Origin: Toxonevra muliebris
Taxonomy: Eukaryota; Arthropoda; Insecta; Diptera; Pallopteridae
Direction: 5' to 3'
Assembly: GCA_963691655.1 (NCBI GenBank)
Contig: OY829329.1
Location: 9,996,708 to 10,060,707, forward strand
DNA: 64,000 bases
Shown here: piece after piece, positions 24,371 to 35,458 of the stretch
How positions within the stretch are numbered: position 1 is the stretch's first letter
How the letters are laid out: each line of letters opens with the position of its first letter
Made by a program: the position numbers and the translations under genes
The notes under the pieces: model-generated
Database searches by the model: none
What the model was told of the DNA's origin: nothing
The model's input: only the letters and a program-made list of their open reading frames with translations

Positions 24371-24665
24371 ATCTGACATGAAAAACTGAAACCAATCGTC
24401 AAGTATTTGATTGAGGTTCATGATTCAGATATTCACTCTACACCTATTCTTGGAAAAAATCTAAAAAAGCAGATCAAAGTCTACCAACTATTCGTTGATT
24501 ATAAAAAACCGCATTTGACAACAAGACAACAAAATCTACATCTGCCAAAGATCTTCATTTGCAAGATTATAAGATTCAATTGACTCAAGAATTAAAGCCT
24601 GGAGACCACAGACCGCTTCGGGTGGGTACAGGAAAAAATGGTCGTAAGTCGAAATTTCTGCCAAA
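24371..24665. other. unassigned, possibly 5' part of the next transposon remnant
   Basis: No clear motif was seen. Some short open stretches sit in front of the transposase fragment that starts near 24670. Confidence 0.3.
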
Positions 24666-24669
24666 AAAA

Positions 24670-25320
24670 TAATTTTATCGAATGAGGCACATTTTCATCT
24701 TGGCGGCTATGTCAACAAGCAAAACTGTTACATCTGAGGCTCGGCAAACGCGAGATACAGGAGCTTTCAATCCATTCGTTCAAAGTCACTGTTTGGTACG
24801 CATTTTGGTCGGGCGGCGTCATTGGGCCATTCTTCTTTGAAAACGAAGTAGGAGAGATGGTTACTGTCAATGGACCGCGATATCGTGCTATTCTTCTTTG
24901 ACAACGAAGTAGGAGAGACGGTTACTGTCAACGGACCGCGATATCGTGCTAAGATGAACGATTTTTTCTTTCCGGAATTGGTTGATATTGACACGGAGGA
25001 CGTTTACTTTCAACGGGATGGAGCAACGAGCCATACTTCAAAGTAATCTGCTAACGTTTTGCGTACCAAATTTCCACGTCGTGAAATTTCACGTTTTAGC
25101 GGCACCAATTGACTACAAAGATCATGCGATTTGATGTCGTTGGAGGGTTTTGTTTAAAAGTAAAGTTTATGCCAATGAACCTCAAACAATTCTAGGCCTA
25201 AAAATCAACATTAGTGCCGTTGAAAATTTTGAAAAAACCGCGAAACTGTGCAAAAGCAGTCGTGATTGCCATTCTCATGATGTTCTACGTATAATTTCTC
25301 AAGTCTTTACTATTCGAAAA
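24670..25320 (+). pseudogene. IS630/Tc1/mariner-superfamily transposase remnant
   Basis: Scattered frames read EAHFHLGGYVNKQNCYI (about 24683), NEVGETVTVNGPRYRAKM (about 24905), VYFQRDGATSHTSK (about 25005, second catalytic Asp) and SCDLMSLEGF (about 25125, third-acid region). KVYANEPQTI and CKSSRDCHSHDVL follow. This is the arthropod transposase type with a C-terminal VYANKPQTI-like block. It is broken by stops, frameshifts and a 61-bp tandem duplication (24829-24889 and 24890-24950). No terminal repeats were found. Confidence 0.7.
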
Positions 25321-25474
25321 ATAAAGATTTTTTGGGTTTTTCGCTTAATTTGTGAGTTTTACTTAAAAAACAAAGCCTGCAACTTTTTTCGAAACACAAT
25401 TTATATTCTACAAGTTTTACTTTGTGCAATTCAAGTTTCGCTTCCACTAAGTTGCCAATTGAACTATCTTCCCT

Positions 25475-25770
25475 TATCACTAAACGGATAGTGCTAGTGG
25501 AGTTTGAATTGTACTAGTTTAGTGGTAGCTGGGTTTGATTTTCACTACCACTTAACATTTAGTGGTAGTGAAATATGATGCCACTACCACTAAACATTTA
25601 GTGATAGTGGGATTTGACCTCCACTAATGATTTAGTGATAATGGAATTTTATTCCCACTACCACTGAAGGGTTTAATGGTTTTTATTGGTTTTTATTTCC
25701 ACTGCTACTAAACATTTAGTGGTAAGGAGATTTTATTTCTATTACCACTAAAGATTTAGTGTCAATATAA
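25475..25770. repeat. tandem palindromic ACTACCACTAAACATTTAGT units
   Basis: About six copies of TTTAGTGGTAGTGG-type blocks alternate with their complements CCACTACCACTAAA. Each unit is close to self-complementary, and copies start at about 25518, 25559, 25608, 25631, 25717 and 25756. Single-stranded DNA or RNA would fold into serial hairpins. It could be the sub-terminal region of a DNA transposon or a fold-back satellite. Confidence 0.65.
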
Positions 25771-26012
25771 AGGACTATGTCTCATATTACCCCACCTTAC
25801 CCTACTACTTCATATAAACAAAAACTTCTAATATATTCAATGGTTTTCAATTTATCTAATAGTTATATAATTTTTTATGAATATCTTTTTTTATGTTTAT
25901 TATATTTTAATGTGTTGTAATAACATTGTATACATGTAGTACATACATATTACGGTTAAAAGTATTAGTTTACGCCCATGACCATGTTCATATACATATA
26001 TACATACATATA
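25771..26012. other. AT-rich spacer
   Basis: Nothing is recognised between the palindromic array and the DD37E transposon, which begins after the TA at 26011-26012. Confidence 0.4.
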
Positions 26013-27299
26013 AGGAGTGAGATTGAAAAAATCTTAATACACGTTTTACCTAATAATTTTTTTGGGTGTAAAATTTAAAAATTTCCTTGATCTAGTTGTC
26101 TTTGAAAAATATGTCAGTTGTTATTTTTAATGATTTATTGTGAGTTTGATCAAAATGAGTGAAAAAAAAGAAGTACGTCTTAAAATTATTAAAAATTTTC
26201 AAAAAAATCCAAATTGGTCCTACATAAAATTGGCCAAAGAATTGAAGGTCCACCGTCAAACTGTTTCCAATGTTATTAAACAGTTAAAGGAAAATTTGAC
26301 CATCGATGGGAAACCTGGTTCGGGAAGAAAACAAGAACCACATGATATTGGGAAAGCCATGAAAACAGAAAGCATATTGAAAAGATCTCCAAACACATCT
26401 GGTAGAAAAGCTGCCCGGTTAGCCCAGTGCTCTGACTATTTGGTGCGAAAATTTAAAGCCAATGCAGGTTTGAAAACATAGAAAGTCCAAAAAGTTCCAC
26501 ACAGGAATGCTGCAAAAAATTTAGACGCCAAAAGTAGGGCTCGGAAATTAAAATCGAATTTCATACAAAAATATTCGGGTTGTATAACGGACAACGAAAC
26601 GTATGTACTGGCAGATTTTACGCAGCTTCCGGGTCAAAATTTTTATGTTGCTGATGCTCGAGGAAATGTCGAAGAACAATTTAGAATCCAAAAGCAGATA
26701 AAATTTCCTAAAAAATTCCTGGTATGGCAAGCTATATGCAGTTGCGGCAAAAGGCAAAAGAAGCAAGTCATTTGTTACAGTGGGCTCTATAAATACCGAA
26801 ATATACATCAAAGAAAGTTTGAAAAAAAGACTTCTTCCTTTCATAAGAGAGCACAATGTGTCCACATATTTTTGGCCCAATTTGACATCATGTCACTACG
26901 GCAAGAAAGCTCTGGAGTGGTACCAAAGTAAAAACTTAGTTTTTGTACCAAGAGAGGCCAATTCTACAAATTGTCCGGAGCTAAGACCAGTGAAGAGATA
27001 TTGGTGAAAAGAAACTTAAAGAGCACAAAAAAGGTGTCGTCCCAAAATATCGAAGATTTTAAAAGGAGATGGGCAAAATGTTCCAAAAAGGTGTCTGAAA
27101 CAACTATCAAATCTCTAATGGAAGGCTTACCGAAAAAGGTTCAAGAGTTCATAAATAGTGGTTAGAACTATAAAAGTTATATTTTTCTGTAATTTGTAAA
27201 ATATTATCAATTAAATAAAAACAAAATCAAAACTCTAAGATCAACCGTTTAAAGATTATTGAATTTTATATATTTTAAGATTTTTTCGATCTCACTCCT
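26013..27299 (+). mobile_element. Tc1/mariner DD37E-type transposon, complete ends
   Basis: The 1,287-bp element has terminal repeats AGGAGTGAGATTGAAAAAAT at the left and the near-exact inverse ATTTTTTCGATCTCACTCCT at the right (one mismatch). TA lies outside each end (26011-26012 and 27300-27301). It holds one transposase reading frame in the plus direction, now broken. Confidence 0.9.
26155..27165 (+). pseudogene. DD37E transposase with mutated catalytic acids
   Basis: It starts at the ATG at 26155 (MSEKKEVRLK). The N-terminal helix-turn-helix (about residues 20-45) is followed by GSGRK. The first acid is in CITDNETYVLADF (about 26580). The second acid is replaced by Asn in FWPNLTSCHYG (about 26872). 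The third is replaced by Lys in CPELRPVKRYW (about 26974-27006). The spacing between those two sites is 37 residues. Both changes fit single G-to-A transitions. The frame is also broken by a stop at 26479-26481, frame changes near 26750 and 26930, and a TGA at 27004-27006. Confidence 0.85.
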
Positions 27300-27301
27300 T
27301 A

Positions 27302-28040
27302 TTAATCTTCATTTAAAGGTTGCTTTTTTTTTTTATCATACGATAGGATATCAATCAATTTGTCATTTGGTTTATTGAGTAAATTTGTTGTCATTATATT
27401 GATTTCAACGTGTACAAAACAAAATCAATTGGTAATGCCTAGTAGAAGCCCTAACCTCTCAAGAGGATTAAAAAAAAAAATAAAGAAAAAAAAAATATTT
27501 TTTCATATGGTGAAACTTGAGGCGATGACAAAAAAAAAATTATAAATATTATATTTAGTTGAATATTCTCTTATCGAAAGCAAAAAGATTATGTTAAACA
27601 AATATATTTAATCATAATCAGAATAGCAAAATAATCTAACAACGTGTAAAAAATTAGTTAAAAAACATGACCACGAAATAAAAAATAAAAATTCTCCATA
27701 TGAACCAAAACGCGGGCTGGAGCGTTTTTTTTTTCTCGTTCGTGTATCGTTTTTTTTTTTTTGGTTATTCATAAACTTTATTTCGATGACTAACAATTTC
27801 AAAGGTATGGTCATGTGAAAAACTTACTGGTACTGGTACGGGGAAACCCTGTTCTTGTTGCAAAGCATTTCACAATTTCTATGATCTATTTCCAAGGTAA
27901 AGGAACGTGGAAAATATAAAAATAGGATACATTTATTCAGTTTTCGGTTTTAGATTGGTTTAAAATGGGTCTCGAGAATTAGTAGAATTTTAAGAATAAT
28001 TTAAGTTCGCTGATTCCTACCCGGTATTCAAATTTTCTCT
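27302..28040. other. AT-rich, nothing recognised
   Basis: A and T runs only. The open frames are lysine-rich artefacts of poly-A. Confidence 0.45.
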
Positions 28041-28099
28041 TTCCTATCTGGGATTTTCTTTATATCGACCCGAAACCTATAATTTGGTCTTTTTTTTTG

Positions 28100-28300
28100 G
28101 TTGATTCAATTCTCTACCTGAGAATAGAACCCGTTGAACTGGTACTTGAGTCACGTATATAAGAACTAAATCACCGAAATGATCCATTTTATTAGAACAC
28201 ATTTGGACATTTTTTTTTTTAGAATTTAACCCCATCTGGGAATCGAACCTGAGGCAGATGGAACTTCAGTCAAGCACTCATCCATGAAGTAACCATTATT
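28100..28300 (-). repeat. two tRNA-like SINE heads in tandem
   Basis: On the minus strand a B-box-like GGTTCGATTCC lies at 28239-28249, and a degenerate copy GGTTCTATTCTC lies at 28120-28131, 119 bp away. Each is accompanied by an ACTTGAGTCA or ACTTCAGTCA block. This fits a dimeric or repeated tRNA-derived SINE. No intact A box or functional tRNA fold was found. Confidence 0.4.
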
Positions 28301-28339
28301 GAATGCCGTCGAGCTGTTTCTGAACTAGATTAGCAGCTT

Positions 28340-28740
28340 CTGTAGGAGATTAATTTGACGCTAAAATGGCAGTATCGTGTGGATAGTAACACCATCAGTT
28401 TCAGGCAAGTCGCAGGTAAAAATCGAATAAAGAGTAAGTCTCAGAACACTGCCCGGTGGTACTTGACATTTGGCTGAGGTTTCATCATTTACTTTGACAT
28501 AGAATGATGGGACTTTAAGACCAAATAAAATGGAGCTGGAAGTAAATTTTTTAATTTGTATAACAGCCCTTGATGCCAAACTTTTTTGAACGGTTCTTGA
28601 ATGTTCAATATTTTTTGAGTTCCAGAAAGTCAGTGACAATATTGATGATATTGCTCAGGAGTACCGTGCTTATGACGATTGGTGATTCGGAACTATATTC
28701 TTATTTTCTTGTATTATTAGCAATCAATCTACTACTTCAA
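28340..28740 (-). pseudogene. Jockey-type reverse transcriptase fragment
   Basis: The minus strand reads FYVKVNDETSAKCQVPPGSV followed by LTLYSIFTCDLPETDG. This matches the Jockey-clade motif in which a GVPQGSVLGPxLYxIYTADLP segment precedes the FADD box. The box itself is degraded (IHTILPF). It is a 5'- and 3'-truncated dead fragment. Confidence 0.7.
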
Positions 28741-29490
28741 ATATTTTCGAGAATATTGCCAGCAAACTTATAGATCTATATAAGGGCACTGAGTTTTCAG
28801 GTTTATTTGGTTTAGGTATCATTATTATTTCAGCACATTTCCATAGAGAAGGGAAGTGGTTTAATGAGCAAGATTATTCATTATTCATTATAATTCAAAG
28901 TAAATCGTAATAATTAAAAACAACAATAAATGACTTGACAGGAAGTGCATCCGATTAATTTATTTATTTTTTTTTTAAGAAAATCACGTTTTTTTCTATT
29001 GTAAAATTTATTGCAATGGACAATAGTTTAACATTTTAAGATATTCGTTATATTTTAAAGATATGTTGAAAATACGTGATTTTGAATTTGTTAGCAAGTA
29101 AAATCCATAAAATTATTTTGTAATCAAAGTGTTTTGAAATACGCTTAAAAATTAGCAAATAATAAATAATAAAAAAAAATGAGTTGAGAAGAGAATTTTA
29201 GTTGATAAAAATATTTATGTTATTACTTCATTATTGTACTGCATAGGAATTAAGACTTTAAAACAAACCAAGAAAAAAACACAACTACGTATTTATTTGA
29301 AAACTATATACAGTATGTTGCAAAAATAAATTATCAAACAACAGAGCAAAACTCTGGCACCAAGATATCTTTAAATTTATTTTTGCATTACTATATGTAA
29401 AGCTATATGAAATGTTATTATCCTTGTATTATCATTTGATGACTAGTTACAGTTTAATTGTGGAGATTATAAAATGATTTCTCTCTCATT
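28741..29490. other. AT-rich spacer before the LINE insertion
   Basis: Nothing was recognised. The pre-insertion target ATAGACCCATTTT begins at 29491. Confidence 0.45.
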
Positions 29491-29503
29491 ATAGACCCAT
29501 TTT

Positions 29504-31307
29504 ATTACATTGCCTTGTCAGTAAAATTGAAAAAACCTTTCGATCCAAAGAGATTGCGCTCTGTGCTTTCCTTGACATTGAGGGTGCCTTCGACAATACT
29601 GGATTCGGTTCTATTTCCAAAGCTCTGGTTCTATCTCCATTGCCTGGGTGGATGCCATGCTGAAGGAGCGTGAAATCTCATCCACGCTAGGCAAAGCCAC
29701 TGTGTGCATTAAGGCTGTAAAAGGCTGCCCACAAGGCGGTGTTCTATCACCTCTATTGTGGTCCCTGGTAATTGATGACCTTTTGACCAAACTAAATGAG
29801 TCTGGTTTTGAGGCCATCGGGTATGCTGATGATTTGGCAATCATCGTCTCTGGAAAGTATGATTCAACTATCACGGAGGTGATGGAATCAGCTCTCCTAT
29901 TGGTTTCAAACTGGTGCGCCGTAGAGGGCCTATCAATCAGTCCCAATAAAGTTGTTCTTGTTCCCTTTACTAAGAGATACAAGCTGGACCTTGGTCCCAT
30001 TTCCATACAAGACACTGTTATTGTGTACTCTGATGAGGTCAAATATTTAGGCATTACGCTTGATAAACGACTAAACTGGAACACTCACTTATACACTGTC
30101 CTCTTAAAAGCCACTAGGGCTTTCTGGGCCTGCAAGAGACTCTTTGGTAAAACATGGGGTCTTACTCCTAAGATGATCTTTTGGCTCTACACCATGATAG
30201 TTAGACCTGTCATAGCCTATGCGGCTCTAGTGTGGTGGCCCAAAGTCATGCGGGGCTCGGCCATCACTAAACTTAACAAGCTCCAAAGGCTTGCTTGCAT
30301 CTCCATAACTGGAGCTATGCGCACCTGTCCAACTCCTGCCATTGAAGCGTTGATTGGCCTGATGCCATTACACATTTTCATCAAGAAAACAGCTGCAAAT
30401 ACTGCTTTGCGGCTGCGAATGGAAGGCTTACTGGAAGGCAACTATGGTCACCTGAGCATTCTTGACGAAACCCCTAACACTCCAATATGTACTGTATCGG
30501 ATTATATGGTTAGGGATCTATGTTTCGGTAGAAAATTCAACATCATTCTTCCTTCCAGGTCCGAATGGGATGGTATAAAGGTCTTAAAGGCGCAAATATT
30601 GTAATTTTTTTTCAGATAGCCAGGCGGCTCTCTTAGCACTCTCTTCATGGAGTTTTTCGTCTAAACTGGTGAAAGAGTGTTTTGATAGTCTCCAGCGCTT
30701 GTCTACCCGTAACAAAGTTACGCTTTGTTGGGTACCCGGCCACCCTGACATTGCTGGTAATGAAGCCGCCGATGAACTGGCTAGGCAAGGTTCATCTACC
30801 AAGCACTTCGGCCCCGATCCGTTTTGCGGAATCGGCTGGGCCTCTATCGTTGAGGAGTGGTCTAAGGCAAAATGGCTAGAGTATTGGAACTCTATCCCGG
30901 GTTTTAGACAGGCAAAAGCTCTCACCATTCCGCTTGCCCAAAATCAGCCCATCTCTTATTCCAAACCTGACCTTAGGCTATTGGTGGGCTACATGTCTGG
31001 ACACCATGGGCTCAGATATCACCTAAGCAAAATAGGTCTGTCCAATGAGACAGAATGTCGTCTATGTATGGAAGATGACGAGACGACACTTCACATTCTG
31101 TGTGAGTGTCCGGCCTTGGCTCGGCTCAGAGGAAGAATCTTTGATAATTCGTTTTTGACGGCTGATCACATAAAATATTCTTCTACGAAAGATGTCTTGA
31201 CTTTTATTAGGTCAGCCGAACGTCTTTTGTCATAAAATGGGGAATGGCACAAAAGATCTTTTAGGTCGCAGTGCCTGCCTGGTTGGGCTCCTCTAATACT
31301 AATAATA
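29504..31307 (+). mobile_element. 5'-truncated I-like LINE insertion
   Basis: A perfect 13-bp target duplication, ATAGACCCATTTT, flanks it at 29491-29503 and 31308-31320. The 3' end is a short TAA-type tail (TAATACTAATAAT) rather than poly-A, as in I-clade elements. The 5' end is truncated inside the reverse transcriptase. GC content and codon regularity contrast sharply with the AT-rich surroundings, which indicates a recent insertion. Confidence 0.92.
29550..31235 (+). pseudogene. LINE ORF2 fragment: reverse transcriptase plus RNase H
   Basis: From the 5' end it shows RT motif A (FLDIEGAFDN, about 29567), GCPQGGVLSPLLW (about 29727), the catalytic box GYADDLAIIV (about 29820) and KYLGITLDKRLNW (about 30042). 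After a stop at 30602-30604 the RNase H part resumes with SDSQAALLAL (about 30615), WVPGHPDIAGNEAADELARQ (about 30729) and a C-terminal CRLCMEDDETTLHILCECPA knuckle. It stops at 31233-31235. The first RNase H acids are missing, so an internal deletion of roughly 200 bp near 30600 is likely. A frame break lies near 29620. The family is I/LOA-like by RNase H and tail. Confidence 0.9.
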
Positions 31308-31351
31308 ATAGACCCATTTTCATAGCATGTATGTCTTTTTAGGGTCGCAAC

Positions 31352-32592
31352 TAGGGTTGCCATATGCAAATCGGGCTTCATCTGGACATTGAGATAAAAT
31401 ATCGGAATTTTTCAGCTTTCATCCGGGCATTGAAAAAAGATTTTCCCTACAACATATGTATGGGACATTTTATGTCAACGGGAGACCCCTCCGCCCCCCC
31501 TCCCCTACCCCCTAACTCAAAATCGGTTAATGATTTTAGGGCATATGTGGTCTAAACTAAAAGCTTATATCTCTAGTTTCCAATGTAGCATGGCCTTTTT
31601 TGATTCGACATGATGGCGGCTGCAAAGTCTACGACCTCACCTTGAAAGAATAGTTTTATCAAATAAACGTTTCCAAAAGTCATCATAATAGAACAGATAA
31701 AGCCTTTTTTAGTTTATTTTTGTTCGCTGAATATGACTTTAATATTATTTTTCACGGGAAATGTTACGTATTGTCCTTAACCTCAAAAAATGAAAAATCC
31801 CAAAAAACAGTTTTTCGTGTTTCACATTCACCCAAGTCATCAGAAAACTTTCCAAAAAAAAAACTTATTCTTCATTTTTCGTTTTTTTTTTCACTCTAAT
31901 TAAACATCCGAAGGAAACAGAGACCTACTACGTTCACGTCTGGTCTCCCGTTGACAGAGAATGTACCATATACATATTTATATTACCTTAAAGTGCATCG
32001 AGTCCCACACACAAAAAAAAACAAACTCTGAAAATGAGCCTCGATCTATTTTATGATGATTCCCAAAATATTTCAGCTCTAGCGATTACCGTTCGTGAGC
32101 TGGACCATCTTGTAAAAATCTCTTACTTCATTTTTCAATTTTGCTTTTTTTCTGTTTATTGAGTGAACAGCTGATAACACAGTGCAACAAAATTTTAACT
32201 TTTGTCTAATGCGCGAGATTCAAAGTGAAGGAAAAGTGTATATACAAAAATTCTTTATCTCTTTGTGCTTAACAACTTTGCTTCAGACATCAAATTCGTA
32301 TCTTTTAAGATAGACAAATTTCTTAATAGCCCATGTAGACCTCATTTTTCGACTTTAGGTTTACCAATCGTTCGAATTCGAGTAAATTTTCTTTCGAATC
32401 AAACTACAGATTAACCCCCCCTGGTACATTTTTAAATTGTTTAATGTGTTTGCTCAAATTTATCAGGACCTAAAAATTTTATCTCTCCAAATTTGAAAAA
32501 TTTATGTGAACAATTTTCTGAAAATTAGGACTCTGGACACGGGACTAAAAATTAGGACAATCAAGATGAATCAAAAACGTCTGGCAACCCTA
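31352..32592. mobile_element. candidate hAT-like non-autonomous element
   Basis: TAGGGTTGCCA at 31352 is mirrored by TGGCAACCCTA ending at 32592. The CAGGGTTGCCA-like end is common in hAT elements. The flanking 8-mers GTCGCAAC and GTCGTACA match only partly. Inside, a second inverted pair containing GTCAACGGGAGACC spans about 31451-31977. It contains no transposase frame. Confidence 0.5.
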
Positions 32593-33235
32593 GTCGTACA
32601 TAATTAATTCATGAGCCAAATATTACACTACCATCAAGGCAGTTACAGGCTTCTTTAATTTCTCCTCATCAGCGACAGGATAAACCTAGCAAGGGGCTGG
32701 TATTAAGACTGATTTAAGGTTTTTATTTTGAGGCCATAGAATAAAGCATACATATGATAACAAAAATCAGGTAGTAATTTGATTAAAAATTGATGAGAGA
32801 ACTGCCCAACGACGTTTTATTTTCATGAGAATTAAGGAAAGACGATCTATCAGATATAAGATATTTTTGAAAATAAAGAAACAAAGCTGTTTGGAGCTGA
32901 AGCCTAGCAAAACTGGGCACATTAAGAAAAAGATAACGTTTCCAAGCGACAACGGGGTGACGCGTTAGGGTGGCACTATTATCTTTCCATTGTTACAAGA
33001 TACGATTCTTTTCACTTAGATTACTTTTGGGATCTTACGCGATAGGGACAGAAATGTTGTAGCCGGATCTCCTGCTCAATGTCTTTCTGTAATTTTCTTC
33101 CTTAAAGCAAGCATTTGTAATTCAGGCGATCTCAGTGGTCTGGTGAATGAGGGTAAGACTGGAGTCCCAGGCGGCTGACTTAATTCACAGAGGAGGCGTA
33201 ATTTCTTTGAAAATTGTACGAATAGATTGTTCTAA
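32593..33235. other. non-coding, nothing recognised
   Basis: No motif or structured repeat was identified. The short minus-strand open frame at 32767-32952 has no domain. Confidence 0.4.
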
Positions 33236-33239
33236 TAAA

Positions 33240-33815
33240 ACATTACCTTGATCAAAAAGTTTCAGGAATCTATTTAGAAAATTAAAAATGCAAGTTTTTT
33301 TTTTTTTTGAAAATCGATATTGCCGAAACGCATTTATGGCACCGATTGGTCTAATACAAGAAATATTTTTTATGATTTGATTTTGGTCCCTTCTTGGTCC
33401 ACAGGAAGCCAAATAAGACGAATTCGGTAACAGTTGAATAATATTCGTTCTGTTCTTAGCCAAAAATTTACGAATAAGACCGGCATTGTTATCGTGGTGC
33501 AAGATCCACCAATTGTTTACCCACAAATCCGGTCGTTTTTAGAGAATTACTTTAAACAAACTTCTCATAAGGCCCAAATGATATTTTCTTGTTGACAGTC
33601 TGACCTTCTGGCAAGACTTAATGATGTACAGCACTGTTTTAATACATAAAAGAGGAAAGTATCGCCTTCTTTTTCGACTGATAACTACGTGGTATTGGCT
33701 CATTCGGTGTACCACACTTCGGCAACGTTTCCAAGGATTTTGCATCGTTGAATCCGTTTTTAATACAAAATTTAATGCAAACTCGTTGTTGCAAAGTTGA
33801 TTCTATATTTAAAAA
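33240..33815 (-). pseudogene. internally deleted mariner remnant
   Basis: The 3' end is present at about 33240-33272 as TACCTTGATCAAAAAGTTTC, close to the end of the mariner at 1.8-3.1 kb. On the minus strand the N-terminus LQQRVCIKFC (about 33790) runs almost directly into PNEPIPRSYQSKKK-like and LPEGQTVNKK-like pieces, then WWILHHDNNAG (about 33505). Most of the N-terminal half is therefore deleted, and the third acid region is damaged. The start codon and outer 5' repeat are lost. It is a relative of that family, older and in the opposite orientation. Confidence 0.75.
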
Positions 33816-35458
33816 TATTTTTATATAGAAAAAATTTATTTCAAATTACCGTCTTTCTTTTTTTTTTAGCATTTGGCGGGTTTCTTGACCTTTTCGCTAA
33901 CAAACTTCAGATTTTTTTTGTGATCGATTTTGCCATCACTCTCTAGTTGTCAACTACTAAATAAATGCACTAGTCTAGTTTATTTTCGAAAACTAATATA
34001 AATTTTTCCATGAAGTTAGAGTTTTAGCCTCTCAAAAGAGGAACCAGTTTTCGAAAATCCACGTTCAGTAAATAAAGTTCACATCAACTCAAATAACGAC
34101 ACACATTTTTGTTAACAAATTTCGTCTTGATGTTTGACAACTTACTTTTTCAACATACTGTCTGTTCATATAATAGCAAAGGGTTGTTCTTTATGAAATT
34201 TTTATCATACATTTAATGGAAGTTTAAATATTTTTGTTTTTTAATACTCATATCGCACATCAACAACTCAAGTAGTTTGTTTATATTTATGTATATGTAT
34301 ACAAAACTATTTGCTCAAAAAATCAAGTAAATGAGATTTGTAAAAAATTTGTTTATATTAATTTACAAGTAAAAAAACCTTCCGTGTGAAAGATTCATAT
34401 AATCCTAATCAATTTCATTTTAAAACTTTCGACAATTTGTGTTTTCTTTTTCAGTTGTCTGCATATTTTTTTTTTTTATAAAGCTTACATACTTTTAGGT
34501 TAAGTTTTAAGTATGAATAATAAAATCGTAGCATACTTTCGTGATAGATGGTGAGAAGGAGCACTTTTTAAGCAATTTTTAAAGCATTTTATGAAAATTA
34601 AATCATAAGTTACTCTTATCAAATATACTAATTATGCTACTAAAATTAGATCCTCTTACAAAAACTTTATATGGCTAATATTTTCTAACTACAAATATTT
34701 ATTATGGACGCCCCACGCTTTAATTTCTGGTTATAACTTTTAAACATATCATGCACAATTATTTCTTCTTTCTTCTGGTGGGTCTTCTACAGTTTCTTTT
34801 TTTTTAAATTTATTTAGTATTAAAATGTAATAAAAGAAAATAAATGTCATTTCTATTTAGTATACGTAACTAGTTAGAAGTAACTAATCGCGGTTTCTTT
34901 CTTCATTAAATTTAAGGTTTTACCATAGTTATTGAGACTGTGTGGAATTATAATTCGAACTCATAACTAAATAAGAATTTTTGGAGAAGGAAGAGAATGG
35001 CACAAAATGGCACATAAAAATAATAAGCACAATTGACATTATTCAGGGTTAATTATAAATAAATAAAGATAAAAAAAAGAAGCAAATTTATATTTCTTTT
35101 AGACGGCAGTAACTGCAAACATTTCAAAGCTATAAAATAATAATTTCTAGTATTTTTGCTATGTTTTTTTTTTAGTCATATCTAAATAGCAATTATAGTT
35201 TGGTCTTTAATGGAACAAAGTGCAAAGTAAATTTTGATTGACATTTATTTTTGGATATTAAAAATTTTAGAATATTGTGTTTTATACTTTGGTGACTTTC
35301 TAAAGTTTAAATTAAAGTTAAAATTAAAGTAAAAAAAAAAAAAGAAATAGCTTAATTATACTATACTGCTGCAGATAATCGATTTTTAATTTTTATGCGA
35401 TTTTAAAAGACTGGTCGAATTGTTCTTGAACTATTCAAAAATTTAATAAAGAAACTAT
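33816..35458. other. very AT-rich, nothing recognised
   Basis: No gene, repeat unit or transposase fragment was seen. Confidence 0.45.

Noticed and set aside
29611..30084. Minus-strand 157-codon frame
   Set aside because: It is antisense to the LINE reverse transcriptase, which has clear catalytic motifs on the plus strand.
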